64,000 nt of DNA from Stutzerimonas stutzeri (GTDB taxonomy: Bacteria > Pseudomonadota > Gammaproteobacteria > Pseudomonadales > Pseudomonadaceae). Each line of letters starts with the position of its first letter. Position 1 is the stretch's first letter. The stretch spans positions 60,804 through 124,803 of the forward strand of contig NZ_JYHV01000026.1 of NCBI RefSeq assembly GCF_000952685.1, written 5' to 3'. A model generated the notes under the pieces. That model was not told the origin of the DNA, did not search any database, and worked only from the letters and a program-made list of their open reading frames with translations. Shown piece after piece: positions 50,492 through 58,709 of the stretch. The position numbers and the translations under genes were made by a program.

Positions 50492-50506
50492 AGCAACTCG
50501 CCACCA
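50492..50506 (-). promoter_or_regulatory. Possible sigma54 (-24/-12) promoter of amt
   Basis: On the minus strand the bases read TGGTGGCGAGTTGCT, which keeps the invariant GG and GC at the correct spacing of the consensus TGGCACG-N3-TTGCW. It ends 82 bases upstream of the amt start. Ammonium transporters are commonly NtrC/sigma54 controlled. No clear NtrC site was seen, and the CACG part does not match, so this is tentative. I see no gene in the rest of the 50410-50772 gap. Confidence 0.35.
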
Positions 50507-50772
50507 TCTCCGTTAAGCGATCTCTAGGGCTCATTGAATTCGGGCATCTTTTTCTATTGATTCAACGATTTATGAGAATCGCTCATTGAAGCTGCGCCTT
50601 ACCGCGCGCCATTTGGGTGCGACGATGAGTAAAGGCGCACCAAACAACTGCAAGCCCCGTACCAGCGAAACGCCTTCTGTGAGCCGATATGGCGCAGGCC
50701 GGTCATAGCAGCGTCGCGTGCGAGTGCAGAAATCCAAGAGGAAGGCGCGCTTACTGCGCAGCGCAAGTGGGA

Positions 50773-52269
50773 CTAGAGCGCGGAGAGGGTGCGAAATTCG
50801 TCCTGCGCGAGTTGATCGGTCATGCCGCTGACGAAATCCTGCAGCATGCGGCAACGATAATAGAACTCCCACAACGGCTGATCCGGCGAACCTGTGGGAT
50901 GCGCGTTTAGCGCCTCGTGATAAGCCTTGATCAGCTGACTGGGCAAGCGCCGCGCGAGCATTTGCAGGTGCGGCTCGCTGCGGCATCCGCTTTCGGTCAG
51001 GGCCTGGAAGGTTGCCGGGGCCACGCGCAGCAATGGTGCATAGGTATCCAGCAACCCTTGAAGGATTCGATAGCCCTGGAGCTGCAGGGTCTCCACCTCT
51101 CGATGGCAAAAGACCCGCTCCATCGCCACGTCCTTGAAGGTTTGCACGATGGCGTTGGCCAGGCTGGCGTCTTCGAGCAGGGCACGGTCCAAAGTGCCGT
51201 GATACACCTCCTCGATATGCTCGATGAACTGCTGAGCCGCATGCTGCACGAGCGGATGGACCATGTTCACTCGCAGCCAGATGAAAAACTCGCCGACCTT
51301 GTTGATCGGCTCTTTCTCGGCACGCGACTGAGCGTAGGTGACCATGCTGCGGAAACTGCGCCCGGTTGTCGCGATCGGCTCGTCTGGCGAACCGTGCTCG
51401 ACGAACTTGGCCAACAGCAGTTGCGACAGCTGTTCGATAGTGAAAATACCCTTCTCCACAGAGTCCTCGATGTCCGCCAGGCAATAGGCGATGTCGTCTG
51501 CCGCCTCCATGATGTACGCAATCGGATGACGGCCGCCTGATTGCAGTTCCAGCGAAGCTCGCAGATCCCTTATGAACGGTTCCTCGGATAGATAGAAGCC
51601 TGGCTTCTTGTGCAGGTAGGCGCCAGGCGTGCCCTTCCCCGGCTTGGGCGCATAGGCCGCTCGGACATATTTGAGCAAACCGGCCGTCTGGGTATAGGTG
51701 AGGTTCAACCGCAACAGGCTGACCACGAGTCGAATTGCCTGGGCGTTGCCTTCGAACTGCTTGAGGTCGGCGAGCATCCGGGCGCGTAGCGCTGCATCGC
51801 CCCGCTCCGCCGGGACGGCTACATCGAACAGCCCTTCCAGCTTGCCGCCAAACCATTCGCTGATAGCGAATTCACCGAAGTGCCCAAAGGGTGGATTGCC
51901 GATATCGTGCATCAGGCAAGCCATCTCCACCAGGCTTTCCAGCGCCCCCTCGAGCCCATCGAGACCATACTCGCCAGCCTTGCTGCCGAGCTGTTTGTAC
52001 AGCGTGCGGACGATGAAACGTCCCGTCTGCTGGACTTCCAACGAGTGCGTCAGTCGGCTGCGCACCGCCGCATTGCGTTCCAGCGGAAAGACCTGGGTTT
52101 TTTGTTGCAGCCTGCGCACCGCAGCGGAGTTGATGATGCGTCCGCGGTCGCTTTCAAGCTGATCGATCACCAACGACAGATCGCCATCGGACGCCTTCAG
52201 ACCCGATTCCACCCGACCGTAGGGCCGCTGGCGGGAGATCTTGTGCTTGAAATTCACCGGCTCCGGCAT
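50773..52269 (-). CDS. dgt: Deoxyguanosinetriphosphate triphosphohydrolase (dGTPase)
   Basis: 498-residue HD-domain enzyme that hydrolyses dGTP to deoxyguanosine and triphosphate. The metal ligands are in RLTHSLEVQQTG (His75) and CLMHDIGNPPFGHFGE (His-Asp); a later Asp in YIMEAADDIAYCLADIEDS completes the set. dGTPases in E. coli and relatives also limit phage by depleting dNTPs. A 10-bp hairpin lies immediately upstream of its ATG and could mask the ribosome binding site. Confidence 0.95.
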   Translation of the reverse strand: MPEPVNFKHKISRQRPYGRVESGLKASDGDLSLVIDQLESDRGRIINSAAVRRLQQKTQVFPLERNAAVRSRLTHSLEVQQTGRFIVRTLYKQLGSKAGEYGLDGLEGALESLVEMACLMHDIGNPPFGHFGEFAISEWFGGKLEGLFDVAVPAERGDAALRARMLADLKQFEGNAQAIRLVVSLLRLNLTYTQTAGLLKYVRAAYAPKPGKGTPGAYLHKKPGFYLSEEPFIRDLRASLELQSGGRHPIAYIMEAADDIAYCLADIEDSVEKGIFTIEQLSQLLLAKFVEHGSPDEPIATTGRSFRSMVTYAQSRAEKEPINKVGEFFIWLRVNMVHPLVQHAAQQFIEHIEEVYHGTLDRALLEDASLANAIVQTFKDVAMERVFCHREVETLQLQGYRILQGLLDTYAPLLRVAPATFQALTESGCRSEPHLQMLARRLPSQLIKAYHEALNAHPTGSPDQPLWEFYYRCRMLQDFVSGMTDQLAQDEFRTLSAL

Positions 52270-52270
52270 G

Positions 52271-52308
52271 GCTAGGCTCGTTCTTTAGGTGGGAACCGCG
52301 AGCCTAGC
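52271..52308 (-). promoter_or_regulatory. Leader hairpin abutting the dgt start codon
   Basis: Perfect 10-bp inverted repeat GCTAGGCTCG (52271-52280) / CGAGCCTAGC (52299-52308) with an 18-base loop. In the dgt mRNA the stem ends one base before the ATG, so the -2 to -11 region where the Shine-Dalgarno should be is paired. No good Shine-Dalgarno is visible outside it. It may lower or condition translation of dgt. Confidence 0.5.
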
Positions 52309-52421
52309 GCGGCCCGTCAGCTTTACCAAGCGATCAGAGGTCAACACAGCCGTCCGGCGGAGCGTACCGGCAGTAGCAGCTCCCGCAGCGACAGAACAGG
52401 GCACAGCCGATACTGGCGAAA

Positions 52422-52438
52422 ATGTTGTCTGACAACAT
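52422..52438. promoter_or_regulatory. FadR/GntR-type operator upstream of the chemoreceptor gene
   Basis: Perfect repeat ATGTTGTC (52422-52429), T, GACAACAT (52431-52438). The core TTGTCTGACAA fits TNGTNNNACNA, the motif of FadR-subfamily GntR regulators. It lies 80 bases before the chemoreceptor ATG and about 150 bases upstream of dgt. No GntR regulator of that subfamily is in the window. Confidence 0.55.
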
Positions 52439-52517
52439 GTTTAAGTTTAGGTAAAAATAGCCGATGTCATAATATGACTTTGCCATTGGCAACCTGCCCG
52501 CCTGAGGAAAAATAACA

Positions 52518-54440
52518 ATGAAGAATCTCAAGGTCAGCACCAAGCTGGCTCTAGGCTTCGCCGCGGTTCTGCTGCTGACCATCTGCGTCGCCACCATCGG
52601 CGTATTCAGCATGGACGCACTGATTTCACGTAGCGACAAAGCGCAAACCGCTGAAAGCCTGCTCAACGAAGCCAATGAAATTCGCTATGCCCAGGTGCGC
52701 TTCGAAGAACGCGGCGATGCCATCTATGCCACTCGCGCAGCCGACGCGGTAGCGAAGATCACCCAGCTGGTCGAGCAGAAAAGAGCCGACTTTTCCGAAC
52801 CGCAAGATCGGCGGTACTTGGAAAGCATTGCCAACGAAGCAGTCCGTTACCAAGAGGCCTTCTCCAAGCTGGCGGCGTTGCGTGATCTGAAGAAACAGAC
52901 CCGGGCCAATTGGGTCGACACCGGCAACACCACCGACAAGCTGATCGCCGATCTGGAACGTCGTTGGAACGGGGTGCACGGCAACCCGGTCCTGCACCCG
53001 AGCGGCGATATCGCGAACATCGCGCTGCTCACCACCGAATTGTCGAAACAGAACCGCCTGCTGCGCTTCACCGTCCGAGGCTATCTGATGGAGGAGTCCG
53101 AATCGGCGCTACAGACACTGAACGAGCAATTCAAAGCGCTTAACGCTGCCATCGCACCGCTGGAGGACGAGCTGATCGGTCCTCAAGCCGAAAGTCTGAA
53201 AACGCTCAAAGCGAGCGCCAACGAATATGTCGAACTGGTTAAAAAACTACCGCCGATCGTTGCTCGACAGCAGCAGGCGCGCCAGGACATGGAGGCGATT
53301 TTCGCCACGCTTTACGATCATGCTCAGGGGATCATCTCTAACCAGACGCAGATGCGCGCAGAAGATGCGCGCATGAAAAAGCTCCAAGTGATGGCCATTA
53401 CCGTGCTCGCTATTGTGTTCGGTGTGCTGATCAGTGCGCTGATGGTTCGCCAGATCACTCGACCACTCGATCAGGCCGTACGTCTCGCCGAGCGCATCGG
53501 CTCCGGCGACATGACCGGGCAGGAGATCGAGAATCGTAACGACGAATTTGGCCGACTGCTCGAGGCCATGAGCAAGACACGCCGTAATCTGCAGCAGTTG
53601 ATCGGCCATATCGGTGGCATCACCACGCAGCTGGCGACCGCCTCCGAACAACTGTCGACCGTGACCGAGCAGACCAGCGCGGGCGTAAACAGCCAGCGGC
53701 AGGAAACCGATCAGGTCGCCACGGCCATGCATGAAATGACCGCCACGGTGCAGGAAGTGGCACGCAATGCCGAAGAAGCATCAGGGGCAGCCAAGCGCGC
53801 GGACGAGCAAGCAACCAAGGGAAATGCCGTGGTGCAACGTGCGCTGTCGCAGATCGACCATCTATCCAACGAGGTCAATTTATCGGCCGCGGCGATGACC
53901 CGACTGAATCAGGAGACCGATGGCATCAGTACCGTGCTGACCGTCATCAACGGTATCGCCGAGCAAACCAACTTGCTGGCACTCAATGCCGCCATTGAGG
54001 CCGCGCGCGCCGGTGAGGCCGGCCGAGGCTTTGCCGTGGTCGCAGACGAAGTTCGCAGCCTGGCGCAACGCACGCAGCAGTCGACTGCGCAAATCGAAGA
54101 ACTCATCGGCAAGTTGCAGAAAGGGGCACGTAACGCTTCCGGCATGATGGACAGCAGCAGTCGCCTTGCCGTGGAAACCGTCGCGCTGGCCAGGGAAGTC
54201 GGCCACGAGCTGCAGTCAATCACCGAGACGGTATCGGTCATCCAGGCGATGAACCTGCAGATCGCCACGGCGGCCGAACAGCAGAGCTCGGTTGCCGAAG
54301 AGATCAACCGCAGCGTACTCAGCGTGCGCGACGTGGCCGACCGGTCCGCCGAAGCGGCCCAGGAAACCGCCACTTCCACCGCCGAACTGGCTCATCTGGG
54401 CAACGAACTTCAGACGTTGATAAGTCGGTTCAAGGTCTGA
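52518..54440 (+). CDS. Methyl-accepting chemotaxis protein with a long helical ligand domain
   Basis: 640-residue chemoreceptor. Membrane helices lie at about 10-32 and 292-312, enclosing a 255-residue all-helical periplasmic domain, the size of HBM (helical bimodular) sensors such as the TCA-intermediate receptor McpS. HAMP follows (about 313-365), and the cytosolic signalling tip contains INGIAEQTNLLALNAAIEAARAGEAGRGFAVVADEVR, written here only to locate it around residues 476-512. It has no C-terminal CheR-docking pentapeptide. The ligand is inferred only by architecture. Confidence 0.93.
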   Translation: MKNLKVSTKLALGFAAVLLLTICVATIGVFSMDALISRSDKAQTAESLLNEANEIRYAQVRFEERGDAIYATRAADAVAKITQLVEQKRADFSEPQDRRYLESIANEAVRYQEAFSKLAALRDLKKQTRANWVDTGNTTDKLIADLERRWNGVHGNPVLHPSGDIANIALLTTELSKQNRLLRFTVRGYLMEESESALQTLNEQFKALNAAIAPLEDELIGPQAESLKTLKASANEYVELVKKLPPIVARQQQARQDMEAIFATLYDHAQGIISNQTQMRAEDARMKKLQVMAITVLAIVFGVLISALMVRQITRPLDQAVRLAERIGSGDMTGQEIENRNDEFGRLLEAMSKTRRNLQQLIGHIGGITTQLATASEQLSTVTEQTSAGVNSQRQETDQVATAMHEMTATVQEVARNAEEASGAAKRADEQATKGNAVVQRALSQIDHLSNEVNLSAAAMTRLNQETDGISTVLTVINGIAEQTNLLALNAAIEAARAGEAGRGFAVVADEVRSLAQRTQQSTAQIEELIGKLQKGARNASGMMDSSSRLAVETVALAREVGHELQSITETVSVIQAMNLQIATAAEQQSSVAEEINRSVLSVRDVADRSAEAAQETATSTAELAHLGNELQTLISRFKV

Positions 54441-54607
54441 TGACACCTGCTCTGCAGGGGGCTGGTCGCGGCACAGAAAGTGTCTATCCAGCCCCACCAA
54501 TCAGGCGTAGTCTCGATCCCCTCTCCATATTTCTTCGAGGTGTAAAGACCACAGAGCAGACCGATGCAGGGACGCGCAACCCAGCCATCTATCCGCGAGG
54601 CGACACC

Positions 54608-54739
54608 ATGAGCAAAGGTATGGACACAAAGAAGAATGCGAAAAAGAAGCCGCTGAAGACCGCACAGGAAAAGCGTTTGGCCAAGCGAGAGAAAGCTAAC
54701 GGCGCGACACCTCTGCTAGGCAGTCACGCGGCCCGCTGA
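54608..54739 (+). CDS. Small lysine-rich protein
   Basis: 43-residue protein starting MSKGMDTKKNAKKKPLKTAQ, with GAGG eight bases upstream of the ATG. Lysine and arginine make up a large share of the first 30 residues. Similar short Lys-rich proteins beginning MSKGMD occur in Pseudomonas (recognised from memory), with no known function. The intact start signal and the terminator just downstream support a real gene. The 167 bases between it and the chemoreceptor show no other feature. Confidence 0.7.
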   Translation: MSKGMDTKKNAKKKPLKTAQEKRLAKREKANGATPLLGSHAAR

Positions 54740-54747
54740 TCGACCCC

Positions 54748-54783
54748 AAAATGCCCCGCCCGGCTCCCGGTGCGGGGCATTTT
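54748..54783. terminator. Bidirectional intrinsic terminator
   Basis: 12-bp stem AAAATGCCCCGC (54748-54759) / GCGGGGCATTTT (54772-54783) with a 12-base loop. The A/T ends give a T run on both strands. It separates the small Lys-rich gene from the convergent EamA transporter gene. Confidence 0.9.
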
Positions 54784-54787
54784 ACTG

Positions 54788-55684
54788 TCAGGCCGGCGAG
54801 CCACCGAATGCAGTGCGCAGACGGCCTGCCAGCCAGCCCCCGCCCACGTTGATCATCAGGCCCAGCATCACCAGTAACGCGCCGATGGCCTGCAACAGGC
54901 CCAGATGCTCGTCCAGCAACAGCGCCGCCGAGGTCAGCCCGACGACCGGCACCAGCAGCGAGAACGGCGCCACGGTGTTGGCCGGGTATCGCGACAGCAA
55001 CCGGCTCCACAAGCTATAGCCAAGAATAGTCGCGCCGAAGGCCAGGTAAATCAGCACCAGCATGGAGCTCAACCCGAACCCGCGCAGCGCGCTTTCTATC
55101 ACCTGTGGACCTTCCAGCAGCCAGGACAGGAAGAAAAACGGAATCGGGGGAATGAGGCTGCCCCACACCACCAGCCCCACCAGATTCACCTTGCCGACCT
55201 TGCGCGTGACGATGTTGCCCAGCGCCCACATCGACGCCGCACAGATGGTCAGCACGAACCCCGCCAGGGTCATGCTGCGGTCGCCTTGCATACCGATCAA
55301 CACCAGGCCGCCTGCGGCGATCAGCAGTCCGATCAGGTTGGTGGCGCGCAGCCGCTCGCCTAGAAACAATGCCGCGAAGAACAGCGTGAAGAACGCTTGC
55401 GATTGCAGCACCAGCGAAGCCAGCCCAGCCGGCATGCCGACCTTCATGGCCGAGAACAAGAAGGCGAACTGCCCCAGCGATATGGTCGCGCCGTAGGCGA
55501 GCAACCAGCGCAGCGGCATCTGCGGTCGCTTGATGAACAGAATGGCGGGAAACGCTGCGAGCATGAAACGCAGCGCCCCGAGCAACATCGGCGGGATATC
55601 GTCCAGGCCGATCTTGATCACCACGAAGTTCATGCCCCAGACGATGATCACGACCAGGGCCAGCAGCAGGTCCTTGGGCGACAT
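54788..55684 (-). CDS. EamA/DMT-family transporter
   Basis: 298-residue inner-membrane protein with ten predicted helices in two EamA repeats (about 7-137 and 148-285). It begins MSPKDLLLALVVIIVWGMNF, a typical EamA start, with GGAG nine bases upstream of the ATG at 55684. The family exports amino acids and other metabolites; the substrate is unknown here. The longer upstream frame is not family-like. Confidence 0.9.
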   Translation of the reverse strand: MSPKDLLLALVVIIVWGMNFVVIKIGLDDIPPMLLGALRFMLAAFPAILFIKRPQMPLRWLLAYGATISLGQFAFLFSAMKVGMPAGLASLVLQSQAFFTLFFAALFLGERLRATNLIGLLIAAGGLVLIGMQGDRSMTLAGFVLTICAASMWALGNIVTRKVGKVNLVGLVVWGSLIPPIPFFFLSWLLEGPQVIESALRGFGLSSMLVLIYLAFGATILGYSLWSRLLSRYPANTVAPFSLLVPVVGLTSAALLLDEHLGLLQAIGALLVMLGLMINVGGGWLAGRLRTAFGGSPA

Positions 55685-55914
55685 GGCAAGCTTCTCCGCA
55701 GGCAAAGACCTCATTAAAGCCTTAGCACGATGCGCGTGCACACATACAGCAAGCGCGCAAATTGACCATACAGTCGGCACCATCCGGTGGCCCCCGGTAA
55801 CCGAATGCCACGGCGTTTGAAGACTGCGCGCAGGCCGTGCCTGCATGCCCTGCAAGGGCTAGAATTGATACCTGACGGCGAAACCATCAATCCGTACACA
55901 TCACGAGAGTAACC

Positions 55915-56619
55915 ATGGGCGCACAGTGGAAAGCGAAACATAAGGAAGCAGCAGCTAACGCGAAGGGTCGCACCTTCGGCAAGCTGTCGAAGGAAATCAT
56001 GATTGCCGCGCGCAGTGGCGCCGACCCGGACATGAATCCTCGCCTGCGTCTGGTGGTCGAGCAGGCAAAGAAGGCCTCGATGCCGCGCGAAACGCTGGAA
56101 CGTGCGATCAAGAAAGGCGCAGGGCTGCTCGGCGAAAGCGTCCACTACGAACGCACCACCTATGAAGGTTTCGCCCCACATCAGGTGCCGCTAATCGTTG
56201 AGTGCCTGACCGACAACGTCAACCGCACCGTGGCCGAGATCCGCGTGCTGTTTCGCAAGGGTCAGCTCGGCGCGTCCGGCTCGGTGGCCTGGGACTTCGA
56301 TCATTGCGGCATGATCGAAGCGGCACCGGCCTCCGCGGACGCCGATCCGGAGCTGGCCGCCATCGAAGCCGGCGCGCAGGATTTCGAAGCGGCCGAAGAC
56401 GGTGCCACGCTGTTCATCAGCGATGTCGCCGATATGGATGTGGTCTGCCGCGCCCTGCCCAAACACGGCTTCAATGTGCAATCGGCGCAGCTCGGCTATC
56501 GTCCGAAGAACCCGGTCACGACCTTGACCGACGCTCAGCTTGAGGAAGTCGAAGCCTTTCTCAACGCTATCGACGCCCATGATGACGTACAGAATGTCTA
56601 CGTCGGTCTAGCGGGGTGA
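55915..56619 (+). CDS. YebC/PmpR family protein
   Basis: 234-residue YebC/TACO1-family protein. The N-terminal segment [20 protein letters not shown] and [20 protein letters not shown] are diagnostic, though the family more often starts MAGHSKWAN. Members act as transcriptional regulators (PmpR on quorum sensing) and more recently as translation factors that relieve ribosome stalling at proline stretches. This divergent paralogue begins differently from the copy usually found beside ruvC. Confidence 0.92.
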   Translation: MGAQWKAKHKEAAANAKGRTFGKLSKEIMIAARSGADPDMNPRLRLVVEQAKKASMPRETLERAIKKGAGLLGESVHYERTTYEGFAPHQVPLIVECLTDNVNRTVAEIRVLFRKGQLGASGSVAWDFDHCGMIEAAPASADADPELAAIEAGAQDFEAAEDGATLFISDVADMDVVCRALPKHGFNVQSAQLGYRPKNPVTTLTDAQLEEVEAFLNAIDAHDDVQNVYVGLAG

Positions 56620-56659
56620 CAGGCGATCCGGTGCGGAACAAATCAGGACGAAGCGAACG

Positions 56660-57004
56660 ATGAGCACGAACAAACCGAACACGCCCTACGCCCAACGCGA
56701 ACAGGGCTATCGCGAAAAGGCACTGAAGATGTACCCCTGGGTCTGCGGTCGCTGTGCCAGGGAGTTCTCCGGCAAGCGGCTGAGCGAGTTGACGGTCCAC
56801 CACAAGGACCATAACCACGACAACAACCCAGAAGATGGCTCGAACTGGGAACTGCTCTGCCTGTATTGCCACGACAACGAGCACTCACGCTATACGGACA
56901 ATCAGTATCACGCCGAAGCCAGGCCGGGCAGCGACCTGGGTCCGAAGGAAACCTTCAAGGCCTTCGCCAATCTGGGCGATCTGCTCAAGAAAAAACCGGA
57001 CTGA
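56660..57004 (+). CDS. yajD: YajD family HNH nuclease
   Basis: 114-residue HNH protein. CGRCAREF (Cys pair), LTVHHKDHNHDNNPEDGSNW with the HH catalytic pair, and LLCLYCHDNEHSRY complete the zinc finger-like HNH fold. The family (YajD) is widespread in Proteobacteria with no established role. It follows the YebC-like gene by 40 bases and may be cotranscribed. Confidence 0.9.
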   Translation: MSTNKPNTPYAQREQGYREKALKMYPWVCGRCAREFSGKRLSELTVHHKDHNHDNNPEDGSNWELLCLYCHDNEHSRYTDNQYHAEARPGSDLGPKETFKAFANLGDLLKKKPD

Positions 57005-57029
57005 TCCCAATCCGGCATCTCAACGCCGG

Positions 57030-57461
57030 TCACTTCACCAGCAGTACCGGCACCGAGACCTCATGAACCACGCGGTTGGCAACCGAACCCATCAGCATGC
57101 CGGTAAAACTGCCCAGGCCGCGTGTACCCATCACCACGGTGTCGCATCCGAACCGCTCCACCGCATCGTTCACCTGCTCGGCCACGTTGCCCAGAATCGC
57201 GTGGGTCTGATGCGCGATCCCGGCCGTCTGCAACGCCGCAGCGGCTTCTGTCAGAGTACGGCGCGACTTGTCGAGAAAACTCTTGTTCAGCTCTTCAACC
57301 GTATCCGCCGTGACGAACTCACCATAGAGCACCGGCTCCTGCTGCACATTCAAGACATGCACCTGGAGCGACTTAGGCGCATCGGTGGCGAAATCGATGA
57401 TGTACTGCAGTGCTCGTTTGGCGTTGTCCGAACCGTCGTAAGCTAGAAGAATGTTGCGCAT
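57030..57461 (-). CDS. Universal stress protein (UspA family)
   Basis: 143-residue single Usp domain. ATP-binding signature GTRGLGSFTGMLMGSVANRV (G-x2-G-x9-G-S) near residues 109-128, preceded by the N-terminal ILLAYDGSDNAKRAL. ATP-binding Usp proteins in Pseudomonas support survival of anaerobic energy stress and several are Anr-controlled. An Anr-like box lies 75 bases upstream of its start, shared with a divergent globin gene. Confidence 0.93.
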   Translation of the reverse strand: MRNILLAYDGSDNAKRALQYIIDFATDAPKSLQVHVLNVQQEPVLYGEFVTADTVEELNKSFLDKSRRTLTEAAAALQTAGIAHQTHAILGNVAEQVNDAVERFGCDTVVMGTRGLGSFTGMLMGSVANRVVHEVSVPVLLVK

Positions 57462-57535
57462 AGTGGGCCTCCATCAAGTAATGAAAACAGCATAGACCAA
57501 CACCCAACAGGATCTGACTGCTGGAATCGCATCCA

Positions 57536-57549
57536 TTGCTCTGGATCAA
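57536..57549. promoter_or_regulatory. Anr/Fnr-like box between usp and globin genes
   Basis: TTGCT-CTGG-ATCAA matches the Anr/Fnr consensus TTGAT-N4-ATCAA at 9 of 10 positions. It is 36 bases before the globin ATG and 74 bases before the usp ATG. For usp, a possible -10 TATGCT (minus strand, 57489-57494) would place the box near -60. Low-oxygen control fits both gene products. Confidence 0.55.
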
Positions 57550-57585
57550 TCCCCGGCGGTAAAGCCTCCATTTCAAGGTCAGCTT

Positions 57586-58014
57586 ATGAATACAATCGTT
57601 CCGTTTGGCGTCGGTGACGCCTCATTCCAGGCCGCTGGCGGCGAGGCCGGCATCGAGAGGCTGGTTGCCGATTTCTATCGAATCATGGACGAAACCGAAG
57701 CAGCCAATTGCGTGCGTCGCCTGTACCCGCAGGACCTGAGCAATTCACGCGAACGGCTGGCGGCGTTTCTCAGCGGCTGGCTGGGAGGGCCGCGCCGTTA
57801 CGCGGAGAAATTCGGCAGCATCAGCATCCCGCAATTCCATACGCGTTGGACGGTAGGCGAAATCGAGCGTGATGCCTGGCTCGAATGCATGGCCCAGGCC
57901 ATTGCCAGGCAGGGCTATTCAGCGGACTTTGCCGACTATCTGCTGGTGCAGTTACGAGTGCCGGCAGAGCGCATTCTCCAAGCCGGGCGGCGAGGTTGCC
58001 CAGTGCATCCGTAG
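57586..58014 (+). CDS. Group II truncated haemoglobin
   Basis: 142-residue 2-on-2 globin of the trHbII (GlbO) group. Family segments are DFYRIMDE, LYPQDLSNSRERLAAFLSGW (about 44-63), GGPRRYAEKFG and VGEIERDAWLECM. The proximal His lies in PQFHTRW, at the same spacing to the VGEIERD segment as in other trHbII proteins, although the flanking residues differ from the usual RxRH. It may bind oxygen or nitric oxide in microaerobic cells. It is divergent from usp with an Anr-like box between. Confidence 0.88.
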   Translation: MNTIVPFGVGDASFQAAGGEAGIERLVADFYRIMDETEAANCVRRLYPQDLSNSRERLAAFLSGWLGGPRRYAEKFGSISIPQFHTRWTVGEIERDAWLECMAQAIARQGYSADFADYLLVQLRVPAERILQAGRRGCPVHP

Positions 58015-58150
58015 TAGTCACCGCCTATACCCAAGCGACCCGATGGGCTGAAGGCCGAACCCTGGGCATATCGCTGCGTCATACCTGTGTGGGGCAAGAC
58101 GCACGTCCTGCGGCATCCGGAATTCCGCATAACGCAGCCAGGTAACTGAC

Positions 58151-58699
58151 ATGAAGATCCGCTTTGCTTCGGTCAACGAGCAGAAAATTCGCGAGACAGG
58201 AGAGTTTCTTAGGCAGAACGGCGTCGAGATCATCAACTTTCCGGTACGCATCGTTGAAACGCAGACCGAGGATCTGAACCTGCTGGTCAGCGATAAGCTG
58301 CTGCAAGCCTTCAAGCTGATAGGCAAGCCGGTTTTCGTAGAGCATTCCGGTCTGTTCATCAATAGCCTGAATGGTTTTCCCGGTGGGCTGACCCAAACGT
58401 TCTGGAACCGTTTGCATGCGGTGCGCTTCTCTGAACTGATCGGTAATCTGGAGGATCCCTCAGCGGTGGCACGCACCCTGATCGGCTACTGCGACGGCCG
58501 CAAGCGGCACTTTTTCAAGGGCGAGGTCGCTGGCAGGATTTCCCGTGAGCCGGCGGGAGAAGAAGGCTTCGAGTGGGACAACGTGTTCGTTCCGGACGGC
58601 TATTCCTGCACCTTCGCCGAATTGGGTGGCGTGCATAACGACTTGTCCATGCGCAAGCAGGCATTGGAAGCCTTTATCACTCATTTGCGTGGGATCTGA
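58151..58699 (+). CDS. HAM1/ITPase-fold protein with altered active site (KomB-like)
   Basis: 182-residue protein of the Ham1/RdgB/ITPA fold. Conserved: ASVNEQKIRE (Ser7, Asn9, Lys12), Glu36 in VETQTED, GLFINSLNGFPGG (67-79) and GFEWDNVFVPDGY (139-151). Altered: the catalytic Asp of the usual D/E-D-S/T-G/C-L motif is His65 (EHSGL), and the KNxxSHR nucleotide motif is HNDLSMR (162-168). It may therefore bind rather than hydrolyse a non-canonical purine nucleotide. It is 10 bases from a SIR2 gene. This pairing matches KomB of the Kongming defence system (from memory). Housekeeping RdgB is an alternative, but the substitutions argue against it. Confidence 0.85.
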   Translation: MKIRFASVNEQKIRETGEFLRQNGVEIINFPVRIVETQTEDLNLLVSDKLLQAFKLIGKPVFVEHSGLFINSLNGFPGGLTQTFWNRLHAVRFSELIGNLEDPSAVARTLIGYCDGRKRHFFKGEVAGRISREPAGEEGFEWDNVFVPDGYSCTFAELGGVHNDLSMRKQALEAFITHLRGI

Positions 58700-58709
58700 G
58701 AGGTAGTCG

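Noticed and set aside
50570..51856. Long minus-strand frame overlapping dgt
   Set aside because: It overlaps the HD-domain dGTPase in another frame and has an arginine-rich composition typical of G+C shadow frames.
57586..58014. Possible third gene of the HAM1/SIR2 system
   Set aside because: The product is a group II truncated globin, not a deaminase. It is 136 bases away and linked instead to the usp promoter region.
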